Shown here piece by piece: positions 20,268-30,631 of a stretch of 64,000 nucleotides of DNA. Position 1 is the stretch's first letter. The number at the start of each line of letters is the position of its first letter. A model generated the notes under the pieces. The model did no database searches. It saw nothing but the letters and a program-made list of their open reading frames with translations, and was not told the origin of the DNA. Source of the DNA: Tardiphaga alba (GTDB lineage: Bacteria; Pseudomonadota; Alphaproteobacteria; Rhizobiales; Xanthobacteraceae). The stretch spans positions 124,001 to 188,000 of the forward strand of contig NZ_CP036498.1 of assembly GCF_018279705.1 (NCBI RefSeq), read 5' to 3'. The position numbers were made by a program, and so were the translations under genes.

Positions 20268-20822
20268 TTTGTCGCACCAACCACCACGATAACCGCCGCC
20301 ATAGCTGCGCGCGAAGCCGCCGGCGAGCAGGGCAGCCGAGACGTCTGGCGTACGGCGGGTGGCAACACTCGCGACCACGCGCCCGGGATATTTGTCCGGC
20401 CCGATATTATAGATCGTCACGCCGCCTTCCCTCAGCATTCGCTTCAAGGCGGCGGTGGCGTCTTCGGCGAGGCGAATCTCTGTCGTGCACTGACCCTTCA
20501 ACTCGGGAGCATCGATGCCGCGCAGGCGAATGCGCGCGGTGAGGTCGTCGCCCTCAGCGAGATGTACGCGTGCACTAAATGTGTCGCCATCGATGGTGTA
20601 GAGCACATCGACCATATGGCGATCGTCACGGCTGCCAGATCTCTGCACGATCGCATTCGCGTCGCGCTCGGCCTGGGTCTCGTCATGAAAGACCGCCGGC
20701 AGCCAGCGCTTCAATGGCAGCGCGGAGCCCACGGCCATTCCAAGCACAAAGATCCACGGCCACAGGCGCGACAGGCGCGCCCGCCATGGCGACGCATGAT
20801 GGATGCGCGATGCTGGCGGCAT
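20265..20822 (-). CDS. thermonuclease (SNase) family protein
   Basis: A 185-residue protein with an N-terminal membrane or signal segment (LWPWIFVLGMAVGSALPL) and a staphylococcal-nuclease-like OB-fold domain. The motifs DGDTFSARV and RLRGIDAPELKGQC give the usual Asp, Arg and Glu of the active site; the distal Arg of SNase is less clear. It may be an exported Ca2+-dependent nuclease. The start at 20822 is a choice because the open frame runs on upstream through the repeat, and the domain begins well after this Met. It converges on the L,D-transpeptidase gene. Confidence 0.8.
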   Translation of the reverse strand: MPPASRIHHASPWRARLSRLWPWIFVLGMAVGSALPLKRWLPAVFHDETQAERDANAIVQRSGSRDDRHMVDVLYTIDGDTFSARVHLAEGDDLTARIRLRGIDAPELKGQCTTEIRLAEDATAALKRMLREGGVTIYNIGPDKYPGRVVASVATRRTPDVSAALLAGGFARSYGGGYRGGWCDK

Positions 20823-20875
20823 GGGACGGCGATCAACAGAGGTTATAGAACACGAACGAATTGAAGACGCTCGGT

Positions 20876-21014
20876 CACCTCTCCCCACCGGGGAGAGGTC
20901 GATCGGCGAAGCGTCGCGAAGCCGAGCGGGTGAGGGGCACCACACGTGACGTCGCCCGCCGCGCCCCTCACCCGCACGCAAAACGCGCGCGACCTCTCCC
21001 GGTGGGGAGAGGTG
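20876..21014. repeat. Family 5 composite inverted repeat
   Basis: CACCTCTCCCCACCGGGGAG at one end is mirrored by CCGGTGGGGAGAGGTG at the other, with an inner pair GGGTGAGGGGC and GCCCCTCACCC. Each end is a hairpin and the ends pair with each other. A larger member is at 57380-57612 and a half-member at 58500-58525. Confidence 0.85.
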
Positions 21015-21027
21015 AAGAAACGCCGCG

Positions 21028-21240
21028 TCAGAAATCCGACGCGATGCCTTTGCGTTCCCAGTCGCCGAAGCGGGTCGGCTCGGGTCCATCCGGTCCTTGC
21101 AGTTCCTTCGCGCTGGGCTTCGGCGCAGCGGCTGCGGCACGGCGCTCTTCGGCCTCTGCGAGAGCGCGTTTCGCAGCGGGGGACAGTATTTTTTCCAGCG
21201 CCGGCTCGGGCACGATGGAGTGATCTGGTTTGTCGTTCAT
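21028..21240 (-). CDS. DUF1674 protein (SDHAF4-like)
   Basis: A 70-residue protein with the DUF1674 C-terminal block GPDGPEPTRFGDWERKGIAS. In mitochondria the related SDHAF4 assists insertion of FAD-loaded SdhA in succinate dehydrogenase; the bacterial protein is thought to be similar. The N-terminal half is Glu/Ala-rich and helical. The start MNDKPDHS at 21240 has AGGGA 9 bp upstream. It is divergent from rsmB, a gene order common in alphaproteobacteria. Confidence 0.85.
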   Translation of the reverse strand: MNDKPDHSIVPEPALEKILSPAAKRALAEAEERRAAAAAPKPSAKELQGPDGPEPTRFGDWERKGIASDF

Positions 21241-21430
21241 CTCGATGATCCCTGTAAGCGGCAAGGGTCCGCACACGTTACCGATTTCGCTTCCAACCGC
21301 TATTGTGCGACACTGCGCATATAAGGGCGATTCTTACATTTGGCATATTCGCGTGCGACAGAATCGGTCCCGCCCGCTGGCGCCGGCCGAAATTCTCGCC
21401 ATTCCTGCCCTTCCACCGTGATGTTGTTGC

Positions 21431-22770
21431 ATGCCGCAAGTGAAATACGCACCGCCACCCGAGGTCCCCGGCCTCGCCGCGCGACGCATCGCAGCCGACA
21501 TTCTCGATGGCGTGCTGCAGAAGCATCGCACGCTCGATGACCAACTCGAAGGTTCTGCTGCGCATCCCGGCCTGAAGACGCTGTCGGATCGCGACCGCGC
21601 GCTGATGCGTCGCCTTGTCGCGACGATTTTGCGCCGGCTCGGCACGCTCGGACAGATCCTGTCACGCCTGCTCGATCGCGGCATTCCCACCGATGCGCCG
21701 CGCGCGCAAAGCGCACTTTTGATCGGCGCTGCGCAGATTCTCTGGATGGACGTGCCGGATCACGCCGCCGTCGATCTGTCGGTGCGCATGGTGCAATCGG
21801 ATCGTCGCGCAGCGAAATATGCCGGACTGGTCAATGCCGTACTGCGCCGCTGCGCGCGCGAGGGGCATGATCTGATCGCGGAATCCGCCGGACAGAGTCT
21901 CGACATTCCGCCATGGCTGTTCGCCCGCTGGTCGGCGCATTACGGCGAAGCGACAGCGCGCGACATCGCGACGGCACTCAGCCACGAACCATCCCTCGAT
22001 CTCACCGTGAAGTCCGAAGCCGAAGCCTGGGCGACGCGCCTGCATGGCGAAGTGCTGCCCACCGGAACCGTGCGCACACTGCTGCAGGGCTCAGTGACCA
22101 TGCTGCCCGGCTTCAATGACGGCCAATGGTGGGTGCAGGATGCCGCGGCGGCATTGCCGGCACGGCTGTTCGGCGATCTCCAGGGCAAGCGTATCGTCGA
22201 TCTCTGTGCCGCCCCGGCGGCAAGACCGCACAGCTCGCGCAAGGCGGCGCAGATGTCGTTGCCGTGGATCGCTCTCCCAACCGCGTGGCGCGATTGCGCG
22301 AGAATCTCGCGCGATTGTCGCTACAGGCCGAAACCATCGTCTCCGATGGCACCGAATATCCGGGCGAAGGCTTTGACGGCGTTCTCCTGGACGCACCGTG
22401 TTCCTCCACCGGCACCATCCGCCGACATCCCGATGTCGCCTGGCTGAAACAGGAGGCCGACATCACCATGCTAACCGCCTTGCAGCGACGTTTGCTGGCC
22501 AAGGCCGTGACCATGCTGAAGCCCGGTGGCATGCTGGTCTATTGCACCTGTTCAATGGAACCCGACGAGGGCGAGCACGCCATCGCCGATCTGCTGGCGA
22601 ATGACGGCAGCATGCGGCGCATGCCCGCCACCGCCAGCGAAGTCGCAGGCCTCGCTGAAATCATCACGCCGGATGGCGACTTGCGTACGCTACCGAGCCA
22701 TTTGCCCCATGCCGATCCCCGACTTGGCGGGCTCGATGGCTTCTATGCGGCGCGACTGATCAAATCCTGA
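21431..22770 (+). pseudogene. rsmB: 16S rRNA m5C967 methyltransferase RsmB, one-base frameshift
   Basis: An N-terminal NusB-like RNA-binding region (LDDQLEGSA...RALMRRLVATILRRLG) and a methyltransferase domain. The first frame breaks at the SAM-binding motif I (IVDLCAAP), and the second frame continues with GGKTAQLAQGGADVVAVDRS, LLDAPCSSTG (motif IV Cys) and VYCTCSMEPDEGE (motif VI, catalytic Cys). One G missing in the GG at 22216-22217 restores 446 residues, since 1340+1 bp divides by three. The frame is otherwise clean to the end, so sequencing error or very recent loss is likely. The gene modifies cytosine 967 in 16S rRNA and lies in the conserved DUF1674-rsmB-heparinase-purH order. Confidence 0.9.
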
Positions 22771-22895
22771 TATCCACGGGATAACCTCCTGATTCGGCAG
22801 GCGTCCACAGGGCGCCTCCTTGTGCTGTGTGCGGGCGGCGTTTCCGGCTAAGAAGGATTCGCAACAACCTTTCTCCCTCCCATTCCAAGGCGCAC

Positions 22896-24646
22896 GTGGT
22901 CGCTCATCGCAGACGTATTTCGAGGCTGATCCTCGGCCGCTTCGTGCGGAGTGCGCTGGCGCGCATGTCCGGCGGCTCGGCGGCGGTCTCGCGTCTGTGG
23001 CCCGGCCGAACCGATCGCCTGCTGATTGCCCGCACGACCTGCGCACCACCGACGCCACGCGCGCAGCCGAGATCTATGCCGGCCGCTTCGTCTTCGCCGG
23101 CAAGATCGTCACCTGCCATGGCCGCTCGATCTTCGATCTCGAACCGCCATCGGAAGACTGGGAAGTCTCGCTGCTCGGCTTTGGCTGGCTGCGCCACCTG
23201 CGCGCCGCCGATACCGCCATCACCCGCGCCAATGCGCGTTCGCTGATCGACGACTGGATGTCGAACACCTCGCGCAAGCGGCCGAATGGTCGTCGGCCGG
23301 AGGTCGTGGCGCGCCGCGTCATCTCGCTGCTGTCGCAAGCGCCGCTTGTACTCGGCGACACCGACGGCAAGTTCTATCGCCGCTATCTGCGCATGCTGGC
23401 TCGCGAAATTCGCGCGCTGCGCTACGCGCTGCCGAGCGCCGCCGATGGCCTGCCGAAAATGCAGGTGCTGATCGCGCTGTGCTACGCCTCGCTGTGCCTC
23501 GCCAACCAGGCCAACAATATCCGCGGCGCGGCGAAGCGGCTGTCGGACGAATTGCAGAAGCAGATTTTGCCTGATGGCGGCCATGTCTCGCGCAATCCGA
23601 ATGCGCTGATCGAATTGCTGATCGATCTCTTGCCATTGCGACAAACCTTCGCTGCGCGAAACATCGCGCCGCCGCCGGCATTGCTGAATGCCATCGACCG
23701 CATGATGCCGATGCTGCGCTTTTTCCGTCATGGCGACGGCAATTTTGCGCTGTTCAATGGCATGAGCTCGACGCCGTCGCATCTGGTGGCGACGCTCCTG
23801 GCCTATGACGACACCCACGGCGTGCCGATGGCGCATATGCCGCATACCGGCTTCCAGCGCCTCGAAGCCGGCAACATGACCGTCGTGATCGATACCGGCC
23901 CGCCTCCGCCGCCGGATGTCAGCCACGAAGCGCATGCGGGCACGCTGGCTTTCGAGCTTTCTTCGGGCGCCAGCCGCATTGTCGTGAATTGCGGCATGCC
24001 ATCGACGGCGCGCGACAACTGGCGCGTCTTCGCGCGCTCGACAGCGGCACACTCGACGGTGAGCTATCACAACGCGTCGTCGAGCCAGTTCGTCGAGGCC
24101 GGCGCGATGAAGAAGTTCTTGCGGGGCTCGCCGATCACATCGGGTCCGAACGCCGTCGAGAATTATCGCGAGGTGACCTCCGACGGCACCATGCTGACCA
24201 GCGCCCATGACGGCTACAAATCGCGCTTCGGCATCGAGCATCGCCGCATCCTCAGCATCTCTGTCGATGGCAATCGGCTGGATGGCGAGGACATCGTCGC
24301 TCCTGCACCCGGCGCCAAGCTGAAGGGCAACAACACCGATTACGCGATCCGCTTCCACCTGCATCCATCGGTCAAAGCGAGCCGGCTGAGCGACGCCCGC
24401 GGCGTCATGCTGGTGCTGCCGAACCGCGACGTCTGGACCTTCGAGGCCCTGGACGACAAGGTCGATCTCGAAGACAGCGTGTTCCTGGCGGGCAATGACG
24501 GCCCGCGCCGGACCGCCCAGATCGTGATCCACCAGGACGCCCGCCAGACTTCCAGCGTGCGCTGGAGTTTCGCGCGTTCGAATTCCTCGCCATCGCAGAC
24601 ATCAGCCCGGCGCAATGCGCGGCGTGAGCCCGAATTACCGTTGTAA
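22896..24646 (+). pseudogene. heparinase II/III family protein, one-base frameshift
   Basis: A heparinase II/III-like protein found upstream of purH in alphaproteobacteria, of unclear function and likely active on a polysaccharide. The N-part begins with GTG at 22896 (RRISRLILGRFVRSAL...GRTDRLLIA) in one frame. The rest (HDLRTTDATRAAEIYAGRFV to the end) is in another. One C missing from CCC at 23029-23031 restores 583 residues (1751+1 bp). The C-terminal heparinase domain has GHAGTLAFELS-like (AHAGTLAFELSSGASRIVVN) and TAAHSTVSYHNASS motifs. It follows rsmB by 125 bp. As for rsmB, a sequencing error is a real option. Confidence 0.85.
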
Positions 24647-24660
24647 TTCAACACACTCAC

Positions 24661-24773
24661 CCCTCATCCTGAGGAGCGGCCGTAGGCCGCGTCTCGAAGG
24701 ATGGCCGCCGGGCTCAAGAGCCAGGCCAGTTCATGGTTCGAGACGGCGCTACGCGCCTCCTCACCATGAGGGG
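24661..24773. repeat. Family 6 palindromic repeat
   Basis: CCCTCATCCTGAGGAG at one end and CTCCTCACCATGAGGG at the other, with an inner GCGTCTCGAA/TTCGAGACG pair and the arms GGCCGTAGGCCGCGTCTCG. A close relative is at 60522-60632. It lies between the heparinase gene and purH. Confidence 0.88.
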
Positions 24774-24878
24774 CTGAGCTTGGAAGCGGCCCGCAAATTT
24801 CTGGCATGCCAACCGGCCCGGTTTCACGCCCCGCCAAACCATGCTACGCGGCTGCCTTCTCCCACGGGATACACAGTC

Positions 24879-26471
24879 ATGACCGACCATCCGCGCAAGG
24901 TCACTCGCGCTCTCTTGTCCGTTTCCGATAAGTCCGGACTGATCGAATTCGCCCGCGCGCTGTCCGCGCATGGCGTCGATCTCGTCTCCACCGGCGGCAC
25001 CGCCAAGGCGATCGCTGCGGCAGGCCTGAAAGTGTCCGACGTTTCCGACCTCACCGGCTTCCCGGAAATGATGGATGGCCGCGTCAAGACGCTGCATCCC
25101 AAGGTCCATGGCGGCCTGCTCGCGATCCGCGACAATGCCGAGCACAAGAAGGCCATGACCGATCACGGCATCCAGCAGATCGATCTGCTGGTGGTGAATC
25201 TCTATCCGTTTGAAGAGACCGTCGCGAAGAACGCGTCGTGGGAAGATTGCATCGAGAATATCGATATCGGCGGCCCCGCAATGATCCGCGCCGCCTCGAA
25301 GAACCATGACGACGTCACCGTCGTGGTCGAGCCGTCCGACTATCAGTCGGTGCTCGACGAACTCGCCACCAACAAGGGCGCGACCACGCAGACGCTGCGT
25401 CGCCGCCTGGCTGCCAAGGCCTATGCGCGCACCGCCGCTTACGATGCCGCGATCTCCAACTGGTTTGCCGAGCAGCTGAAGACCGACGCGCCGGATTTCC
25501 GCGCCGTCGGCGGCAAGCTCGTGGAAGCGCTGCGCTATGGCGAGAACCCGCACCAGACCGCCGCCTTCTATCGCACCCCGGAACTGCGCCCCGGCGTTGC
25601 CTCGGCGCGGCAGGTGCAGGGCAAGCAGCTCTCCTACAACAACATCAACGACACCGACGCGGCCTATGAGGCCATCGCCGAGTTCGATCCGAAGCGCACC
25701 GCGGCGTGCGTCATCGTCAAGCACGCCAATCCCTGCGGCGTGGCCGAAGGCAGCAATCTCGTCGAAGCCTACCGCAAGGCATTGGCCTGCGATTCCACCT
25801 CGGCGTTCGGCGGCATCGTCGCGCTGAACCAGACGCTGGATGCGGAGACCGCCAAGGTGATCACCGAGATCTTCACCGAAGTGATCGTGGCACCGGATGC
25901 GACCGACGAAGCCATCGCCATCGTCGCTGCGAAGAAGAATCTGCGCCTGCTGCTGGCGGGCAGCCTGCCCGATCCGCGCGCGGGCGGTTTCACCGCGAAG
26001 ACCGTCGCCGGTGGCCTGCTGGTGCAGAGCCGTGACAATGCCGTCGTCGATGACATGACGCTCAAGGTCGTGACCAAGCGCCAGCCGACCGAAGCCGAAC
26101 TGCGCGATCTCAAATTCGCGTTCCGTGTCGCCAAGCACATCAAGTCGAACACGATTGTCTATGCAAAGGACCTCGCCACCGTCGGCGTCGGCGCCGGCCA
26201 GATGAGCCGCGTCGACTCGGCGCGCATCGCTGCCCGCAAGGCGCAGGATGCGGCGGCGGAGATGAAGCTCAAGGAGCCGATGACCAAGGGTTCGGTGGTC
26301 GCCTCCGACGCGTTCTTCCCATTCGCGGATGGTTTGCTGGTGGCGATTGAGGCTGGTGCGACCGCGGTGATCCAGCCGGGTGGCTCGGTGCGCGATGATG
26401 AAGTGATCAAGGCGGCAGATGACGCCGGGATCGCCATGGTGTTCACGGGCACACGACACTTCAAGCACTAA
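24879..26471 (+). CDS. purH: bifunctional AICAR formyltransferase / IMP cyclohydrolase
   Basis: A 530-residue enzyme for the last two steps of purine synthesis. The N-terminal IMP cyclohydrolase domain has [25 protein letters not shown] and [13 protein letters not shown]. The C-terminal transformylase has [34 protein letters not shown] and the final AFFPFADGL and [14 protein letters not shown]. The ATG at 24879 is preferred; the frame is open further upstream into the repeat but without similarity. Length is normal. Confidence 0.97.
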   Translation: MTDHPRKVTRALLSVSDKSGLIEFARALSAHGVDLVSTGGTAKAIAAAGLKVSDVSDLTGFPEMMDGRVKTLHPKVHGGLLAIRDNAEHKKAMTDHGIQQIDLLVVNLYPFEETVAKNASWEDCIENIDIGGPAMIRAASKNHDDVTVVVEPSDYQSVLDELATNKGATTQTLRRRLAAKAYARTAAYDAAISNWFAEQLKTDAPDFRAVGGKLVEALRYGENPHQTAAFYRTPELRPGVASARQVQGKQLSYNNINDTDAAYEAIAEFDPKRTAACVIVKHANPCGVAEGSNLVEAYRKALACDSTSAFGGIVALNQTLDAETAKVITEIFTEVIVAPDATDEAIAIVAAKKNLRLLLAGSLPDPRAGGFTAKTVAGGLLVQSRDNAVVDDMTLKVVTKRQPTEAELRDLKFAFRVAKHIKSNTIVYAKDLATVGVGAGQMSRVDSARIAARKAQDAAAEMKLKEPMTKGSVVASDAFFPFADGLLVAIEAGATAVIQPGGSVRDDEVIKAADDAGIAMVFTGTRHFKH

Positions 26472-26478
26472 CGCGACT

Positions 26479-26602
26479 GTCATCGCCCGGCCGTGCGCGC
26501 AGTTGCGCGCTAGGACCGGGCGATCCAGTAGACACTGCTATTAGTGATGGAACGCAGGCCTCTGCGTTTACTGGGCCACCCGGTCAAGCCGGGTGGCGAC
26601 AG
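26479..26602. repeat. Family 1 palindromic repeat
   Basis: GTCATCGCCCGGCCGTGCGCG, then CGATCCAGTAGAC, and GTTTACTGGGCCACCCGG further on, ending in GGTGGCGACAG. It matches the copy at 2621-2743 in plan and over much of its length. It separates the convergent purH and MFS genes. Confidence 0.85.
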
Positions 26603-26608
26603 TGAGAG

Positions 26609-27997
26609 CTACTCCTGCCGCACCCTTGCCAGCAGTCCCAGCCCCGCCACAAAGAACACCACCAGCACCGCCATCCCCGCCTTCTGGCTTGCCGTCACCG
26701 CGGTGACGACGCCGATCAGCAGCGGGCCCATGAATGACGTGACCTTCCCGGTCAGCGCGAACAATCCGAAGAACTGGCCGATGCGATCCTGCGGCGCCAG
26801 CCGGATCAGCAATGTGCGCGATGCCGCCTGCAACGGCCCGCCCGCCATGCCGATCAGGCAGCCCAGCAGCAGATAGGCTTTCTCCGCCGGTGCAGCGAAC
26901 AGTCCGCCATTCGGCTGCGGCGGCGTCACCTTCATGAACAGGATGGTTTCCTTGTCGATCAGCAGGATCGACACGATCGCCAGCAGCAGCAGCAACAACG
27001 CTCCGGCGATCACGCGCTTCGGCCCGAAGGCATCGTCGAGCTTGCCGCCAATGAAAGCACCGAAGGTGCCGGCAATGGCAAGGATGATTCCGAACGTGCC
27101 GATCTGGATCGTGTTCCAGCCGAATGTCCCGGCCGCGTAGATGCCGCCAAAGGCAAAGAGCGAGACGAGGCCATCGGTGTAGATCATGTTGGCGATCAGG
27201 AACGCCATGATGGATTTGTGCTTCGGCAGTTCGCGCAGCGTATGGCCGAGATCGGTCAGGCCCGCGCGGACGGCGTTGCCCACCGAGACCTTGGCCGGGA
27301 AATCCGGCGTAAACAGAAACATCGGCAGCACGAAAACGATGAACCACAGACCGGACAGCGGCCCCGAGATACGGTCGCCTTCAAAGCTCGCGGGATCGAG
27401 GCCAAGGATCGGCGTCAGGCCGAACAGTGTCTTGCCGCTCGATGGATTGGCGGCCATGAAGCCGAGGACGACGACCAGGCTGAGTATGCCGCCGACATAA
27501 CCGAGCGCCCAGCCCGAGCCCGACAGCCGTCCGAGCTTTTCCGGCGGCACCAGCGTCGGCATCATCGCATTGTTGAACACGGTGGCGAATTCGACACCGA
27601 TGGTGGCAAAGCCATAGGCGATCAGCAGCGGCAGGATCAGCGCGGGATCACCGGGCTTGCCGATCCACATGATGCAGGCACCGATGACGAAGATGGTGCC
27701 GAAGCCCGCGATCCACGGCTTGCGACGGCCGCTGGCGTCCGCGATGGCGCCGAGCACCGGCGACATGAACGCAATGATCAGGCCGGCACAGGCGGTGGCA
27801 AATCCCCACAGCGACTGTCCCGTCGCGGGATCAGCCGCCACGCGGGTGGCGAAATAGGGCGCGAACACGAAGGTCGTGATCAGGCTGAAATAGGGCTGCG
27901 CAGCCCAATCGAAGAACATCCAGCTGACCACCGCGCGACGCGGTGGATAGGTCGTCGGAATGGCCGCGACAGACGAGGGTGCGGCGGCGACCGCCAT
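26609..27997 (-). CDS. MFS transporter, UMF1/Atg22-like
   Basis: A 462-residue inner-membrane protein with about 12 hydrophobic segments. The N-terminal block VSWMFFDWAAQPYFSLITTFVFAPYF and the ADASGRRKPWI loop after TM3 are typical of the UMF1 group (PF11700), whose yeast member Atg22 exports amino acids from vacuoles. The substrate is unknown in bacteria. It converges on purH across the family 1 repeat. Confidence 0.88.
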   Translation of the reverse strand: MAVAAAPSSVAAIPTTYPPRRAVVSWMFFDWAAQPYFSLITTFVFAPYFATRVAADPATGQSLWGFATACAGLIIAFMSPVLGAIADASGRRKPWIAGFGTIFVIGACIMWIGKPGDPALILPLLIAYGFATIGVEFATVFNNAMMPTLVPPEKLGRLSGSGWALGYVGGILSLVVVLGFMAANPSSGKTLFGLTPILGLDPASFEGDRISGPLSGLWFIVFVLPMFLFTPDFPAKVSVGNAVRAGLTDLGHTLRELPKHKSIMAFLIANMIYTDGLVSLFAFGGIYAAGTFGWNTIQIGTFGIILAIAGTFGAFIGGKLDDAFGPKRVIAGALLLLLLAIVSILLIDKETILFMKVTPPQPNGGLFAAPAEKAYLLLGCLIGMAGGPLQAASRTLLIRLAPQDRIGQFFGLFALTGKVTSFMGPLLIGVVTAVTASQKAGMAVLVVFFVAGLGLLARVRQE

Positions 27998-28102
27998 GGA
28001 ATGTTCTCCTCACAGAACCGCGTGTTGTGAATGACGATTCTCAATCCATATAGCATGCGTGGCGGTTAAACGATGGTGTCCGCTGCCCAGCCGGAGTGAC
28101 CG

Positions 28103-29848
28103 ATGAAGCCTTTTACTTTCCTGCGTTGTGCATGCGCCGCAGCACTCGCAGTAATACTGGTCTCGACCGAGCAGACAAACGCGCAACAATCCCGCGACAA
28201 CTATATTCCCGCACCGTTGGGGACGCTGAAGCCCGTTGTCGCGAAGCACGGCATGGTGGTGGCGCAGGAGCGCCTGTCGGCGCAGGTGGGCGCCGATGTG
28301 ATGGCGCGCGGCGGCAATGCGATCGATGCGGCCGTGGCCACCGGCTTTGCCATGGCGGTCACTTATCCGCGCGCCGGAAATATCGGCGGTGGCGGGTTCA
28401 TGGTCATCCATACGGCGAAGGGTGAAAGCACCACCATCGATTATCGCGAGACGGCGCCCGGCAAGGCCACGCGGGACATGTTTCTCGGCCCCGACGGCAA
28501 GCCGGATATCATGAAATCGCGCGACAGCGCACTCGGCATTGGCATCCCCGGCACGGTCGCCGGGCTTGCGCTGGCGTTGGAAAAACATGGCTCCGGCAAA
28601 TTCACGCTGTCCGATCTCCTGCAGCCCGCCATCGCGCTCGCGCGCGACGGCTTCGTGCTGACGGATGATGGCGCCGACACATTGCCGGACTGGCATCGTC
28701 GCCTGGCGCGCTGGCCATCGAGCAAGCCGATCTTTTCGCGCCCTGACGGCACCTCGCTCCGCGAAGGCGACAAACTCATCCAGACCGATCTCGCCAATAC
28801 GCTGACCGCCATCGCCGCGCAGGGGCCGCGCGGCTTCTATGAAGGGCCGGTCGCCGAGAAGCTCGTGAAAGGCATCAACGAAGCCGGCGGCATCTTCACG
28901 TCAGATGATCTCAAGACCTATCAGCCCGTGATCCGCGAGCCGGTGCGCGGCAACTATCGCGGCTACGACATCGTCTCGATGCCGCTGCCATCCTCCGGCG
29001 GCACGGTACTGCTGGAAACACTCAACATCCTCGAGGGCTTTCCGCTTGCTGAACTACAGCAGGGATCGGCGCCCTCGCTGCATCTGCTGATCGAGGCGAT
29101 GAAACGCGCTTACGCCGATCGCGCGCGCTATCTCGGCGACCCCGCTTTCGTGAATGCACCGATCGCGACTTTGATCTCGAAAGACTATGCCACCAAGCAG
29201 CGTGCGACCATCGATCCCAAGCGCGCGGTGCCGTGGAGCGATGCATTGACGCCGAAGCCGCCGCGCGAAGGTCAGAACACGACGCATTATTCCGTCGTCG
29301 ACAGCGCCGGCAATGCAGTGAGCAACACCTACACGCTGAATTTCAGTTATGGCATGGGCCTCGTGCCTGAAGGCACCGGCGTGCTGCTCAACAATGAGCT
29401 CGACGATTTCACCGCATCGCCTGGCGCATCCAATGCCTATGGTCTCGTCGGCTACGAGGCTAATCTGCCGGGCCCCGGCAAGCGCCCGCTCTCGTCGATG
29501 ACCCCGACCATCGTGCTGAAGGACGGCAAACCGGTGCTGGTGACGGGATCGCCTGGCGGCAGCCGCATCATCTCGACCACGCTTCAGGTCATCATCAACA
29601 CACTCGACTACAAGATGGATGTGATGTCTGCGGTGTCGGCGCCGCGGCTGCATCATCAATGGTTGCCCGATGACGTGCGGATCGAGAACGGATTTGCCGA
29701 GCCCGTGCTCGATACGCTCAGGGCGATGGGGCACAAGATCGTGAAACCGATGGGCCAGACCTCGGCGAATTCCATTGCCATGACGGCCGACGGCTTGCTC
29801 GGCGCGCCTGATCCACGCACACGCGGCGCTGCCGCCATCGGCCACTAG
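28103..29848 (+). CDS. ggt: gamma-glutamyltransferase
   Basis: A 581-residue periplasmic Ntn-hydrolase precursor that cuts the gamma-glutamyl bond of glutathione. A Sec signal peptide (LRCACAAALAVILVSTEQ) is followed by the large subunit (ARGGNAIDAAVATGFAMAVT, NIGGGGFMVI, YRETAPGKA). The self-processing site is QNTTHYSVVD, where Thr393 becomes the N-terminal nucleophile. Small-subunit motifs include ELDDF and LVTGSPGGSRI. It converges on a glutathione S-transferase gene, so the two may both belong to glutathione use. Confidence 0.95.
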   Translation: MKPFTFLRCACAAALAVILVSTEQTNAQQSRDNYIPAPLGTLKPVVAKHGMVVAQERLSAQVGADVMARGGNAIDAAVATGFAMAVTYPRAGNIGGGGFMVIHTAKGESTTIDYRETAPGKATRDMFLGPDGKPDIMKSRDSALGIGIPGTVAGLALALEKHGSGKFTLSDLLQPAIALARDGFVLTDDGADTLPDWHRRLARWPSSKPIFSRPDGTSLREGDKLIQTDLANTLTAIAAQGPRGFYEGPVAEKLVKGINEAGGIFTSDDLKTYQPVIREPVRGNYRGYDIVSMPLPSSGGTVLLETLNILEGFPLAELQQGSAPSLHLLIEAMKRAYADRARYLGDPAFVNAPIATLISKDYATKQRATIDPKRAVPWSDALTPKPPREGQNTTHYSVVDSAGNAVSNTYTLNFSYGMGLVPEGTGVLLNNELDDFTASPGASNAYGLVGYEANLPGPGKRPLSSMTPTIVLKDGKPVLVTGSPGGSRIISTTLQVIINTLDYKMDVMSAVSAPRLHHQWLPDDVRIENGFAEPVLDTLRAMGHKIVKPMGQTSANSIAMTADGLLGAPDPRTRGAAAIGH

Positions 29849-29854
29849 TCGCCG

Positions 29855-30520
29855 TTACTTGCCGATCTCATACGGCCCGCCGATTTCCAGCGCGCGTTGA
29901 TAGGCGGGCCGCGCGTGAATCCTGGCGAGCCATGCCATCGCCTTGGGATGACCGCTCTCCAGGCCGCCGCGCGCGCTTGCTGCTTCGAGGGCAAAGCTCA
30001 TCTGGATATCGGCCGCGGTGAATTCGTTGCCGGCAAACCATTCGCTCTTGCCGAGTTCGCTTTCCCAAAACGCCATGTGTTGCCTCAACTGCGGCGTCAC
30101 CAATGTCGCCAGCGCTTTCGCTGACACGGCATTGACGATCGGGCGGATCAGCAACGGCGCGCGCTTCGGCAACAGGCCGAAGATCAGCTTCAGCAATAAC
30201 GGCGTCATCGCCGAGCCTTCGGCGTAATGCAGCCAGTATGTGTAGCGCAGACGCTCTGGCGTATTGTCCGGCGGGATCAGCCGGCCATTGCCGTAGGTCT
30301 TCACGAGATATTCGACGATGGCACCGGATTCCGCGACCGTATTGCCATTGTCGGTGATGACCGGCGACTTGCCGAGCGGATGGATGGCGCGAAGCTCCTT
30401 CGGCGCCAGCATGTTCGGCTGCCGCTGGTAACGCACGATCTCGTAAGGGACGCCCAGTTCTTCGAGCAGCCACAGCACGCGCTGCGAGCGGGAATTGTTG
30501 AGGTGATGGACCGTGAGCAT
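29855..30520 (-). CDS. glutathione S-transferase
   Basis: A 221-residue cytosolic GST. The N-terminal thioredoxin fold begins with MLTVHHLNNSRSQRVLWLLEELGVPYE, and the Ser in NNSRSQR is the expected glutathione-activating residue. The ESGAIVEYLV motif binds the gamma-glutamyl group. The C-terminal helical domain contains FTAADIQMSFALEAA. It is divergent from the DUF2239 gene; two palindromes lie between them and may control both. Confidence 0.92.
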   Translation of the reverse strand: MLTVHHLNNSRSQRVLWLLEELGVPYEIVRYQRQPNMLAPKELRAIHPLGKSPVITDNGNTVAESGAIVEYLVKTYGNGRLIPPDNTPERLRYTYWLHYAEGSAMTPLLLKLIFGLLPKRAPLLIRPIVNAVSAKALATLVTPQLRQHMAFWESELGKSEWFAGNEFTAADIQMSFALEAASARGGLESGHPKAMAWLARIHARPAYQRALEIGGPYEIGK

Positions 30521-30550
30521 GCGTGTTTTCCCTGAGCTGAACCGAGCACA

Positions 30551-30597
30551 AATATTGCCCGGGTAATATTGACAGATATATTATCCGGGTATAATTA
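30551..30597. promoter_or_regulatory. paired near-palindromes in the GST/DUF2239 promoter region
   Basis: AATATTGCCCGGGTAATATT (30551-30570) is palindromic in all but one pair. A second site, TATTATCCGGGTATAAT (30579-30595), has the same CCGG core. The cores are 26 bp apart in an AT-rich stretch of otherwise GC-rich DNA. This fits a dimeric repressor acting on both divergent genes; its identity is unknown. Confidence 0.6.
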
Positions 30598-30631
30598 GCG
30601 CCCATCCTGAGGGCGAAACGGGCCTATTCCC

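Noticed and set aside
22771..22895. TCCACGGGATAA and GTCCACAGG looked like DnaA boxes
   Set aside because: Neither matches TTATCCACA closely, there is no cluster, and no origin genes are nearby.
24714..26483. 589-codon minus-strand frame opposite purH
   Set aside because: Antisense shadow caused by high GC at third codon positions; purH is certain on the plus strand.
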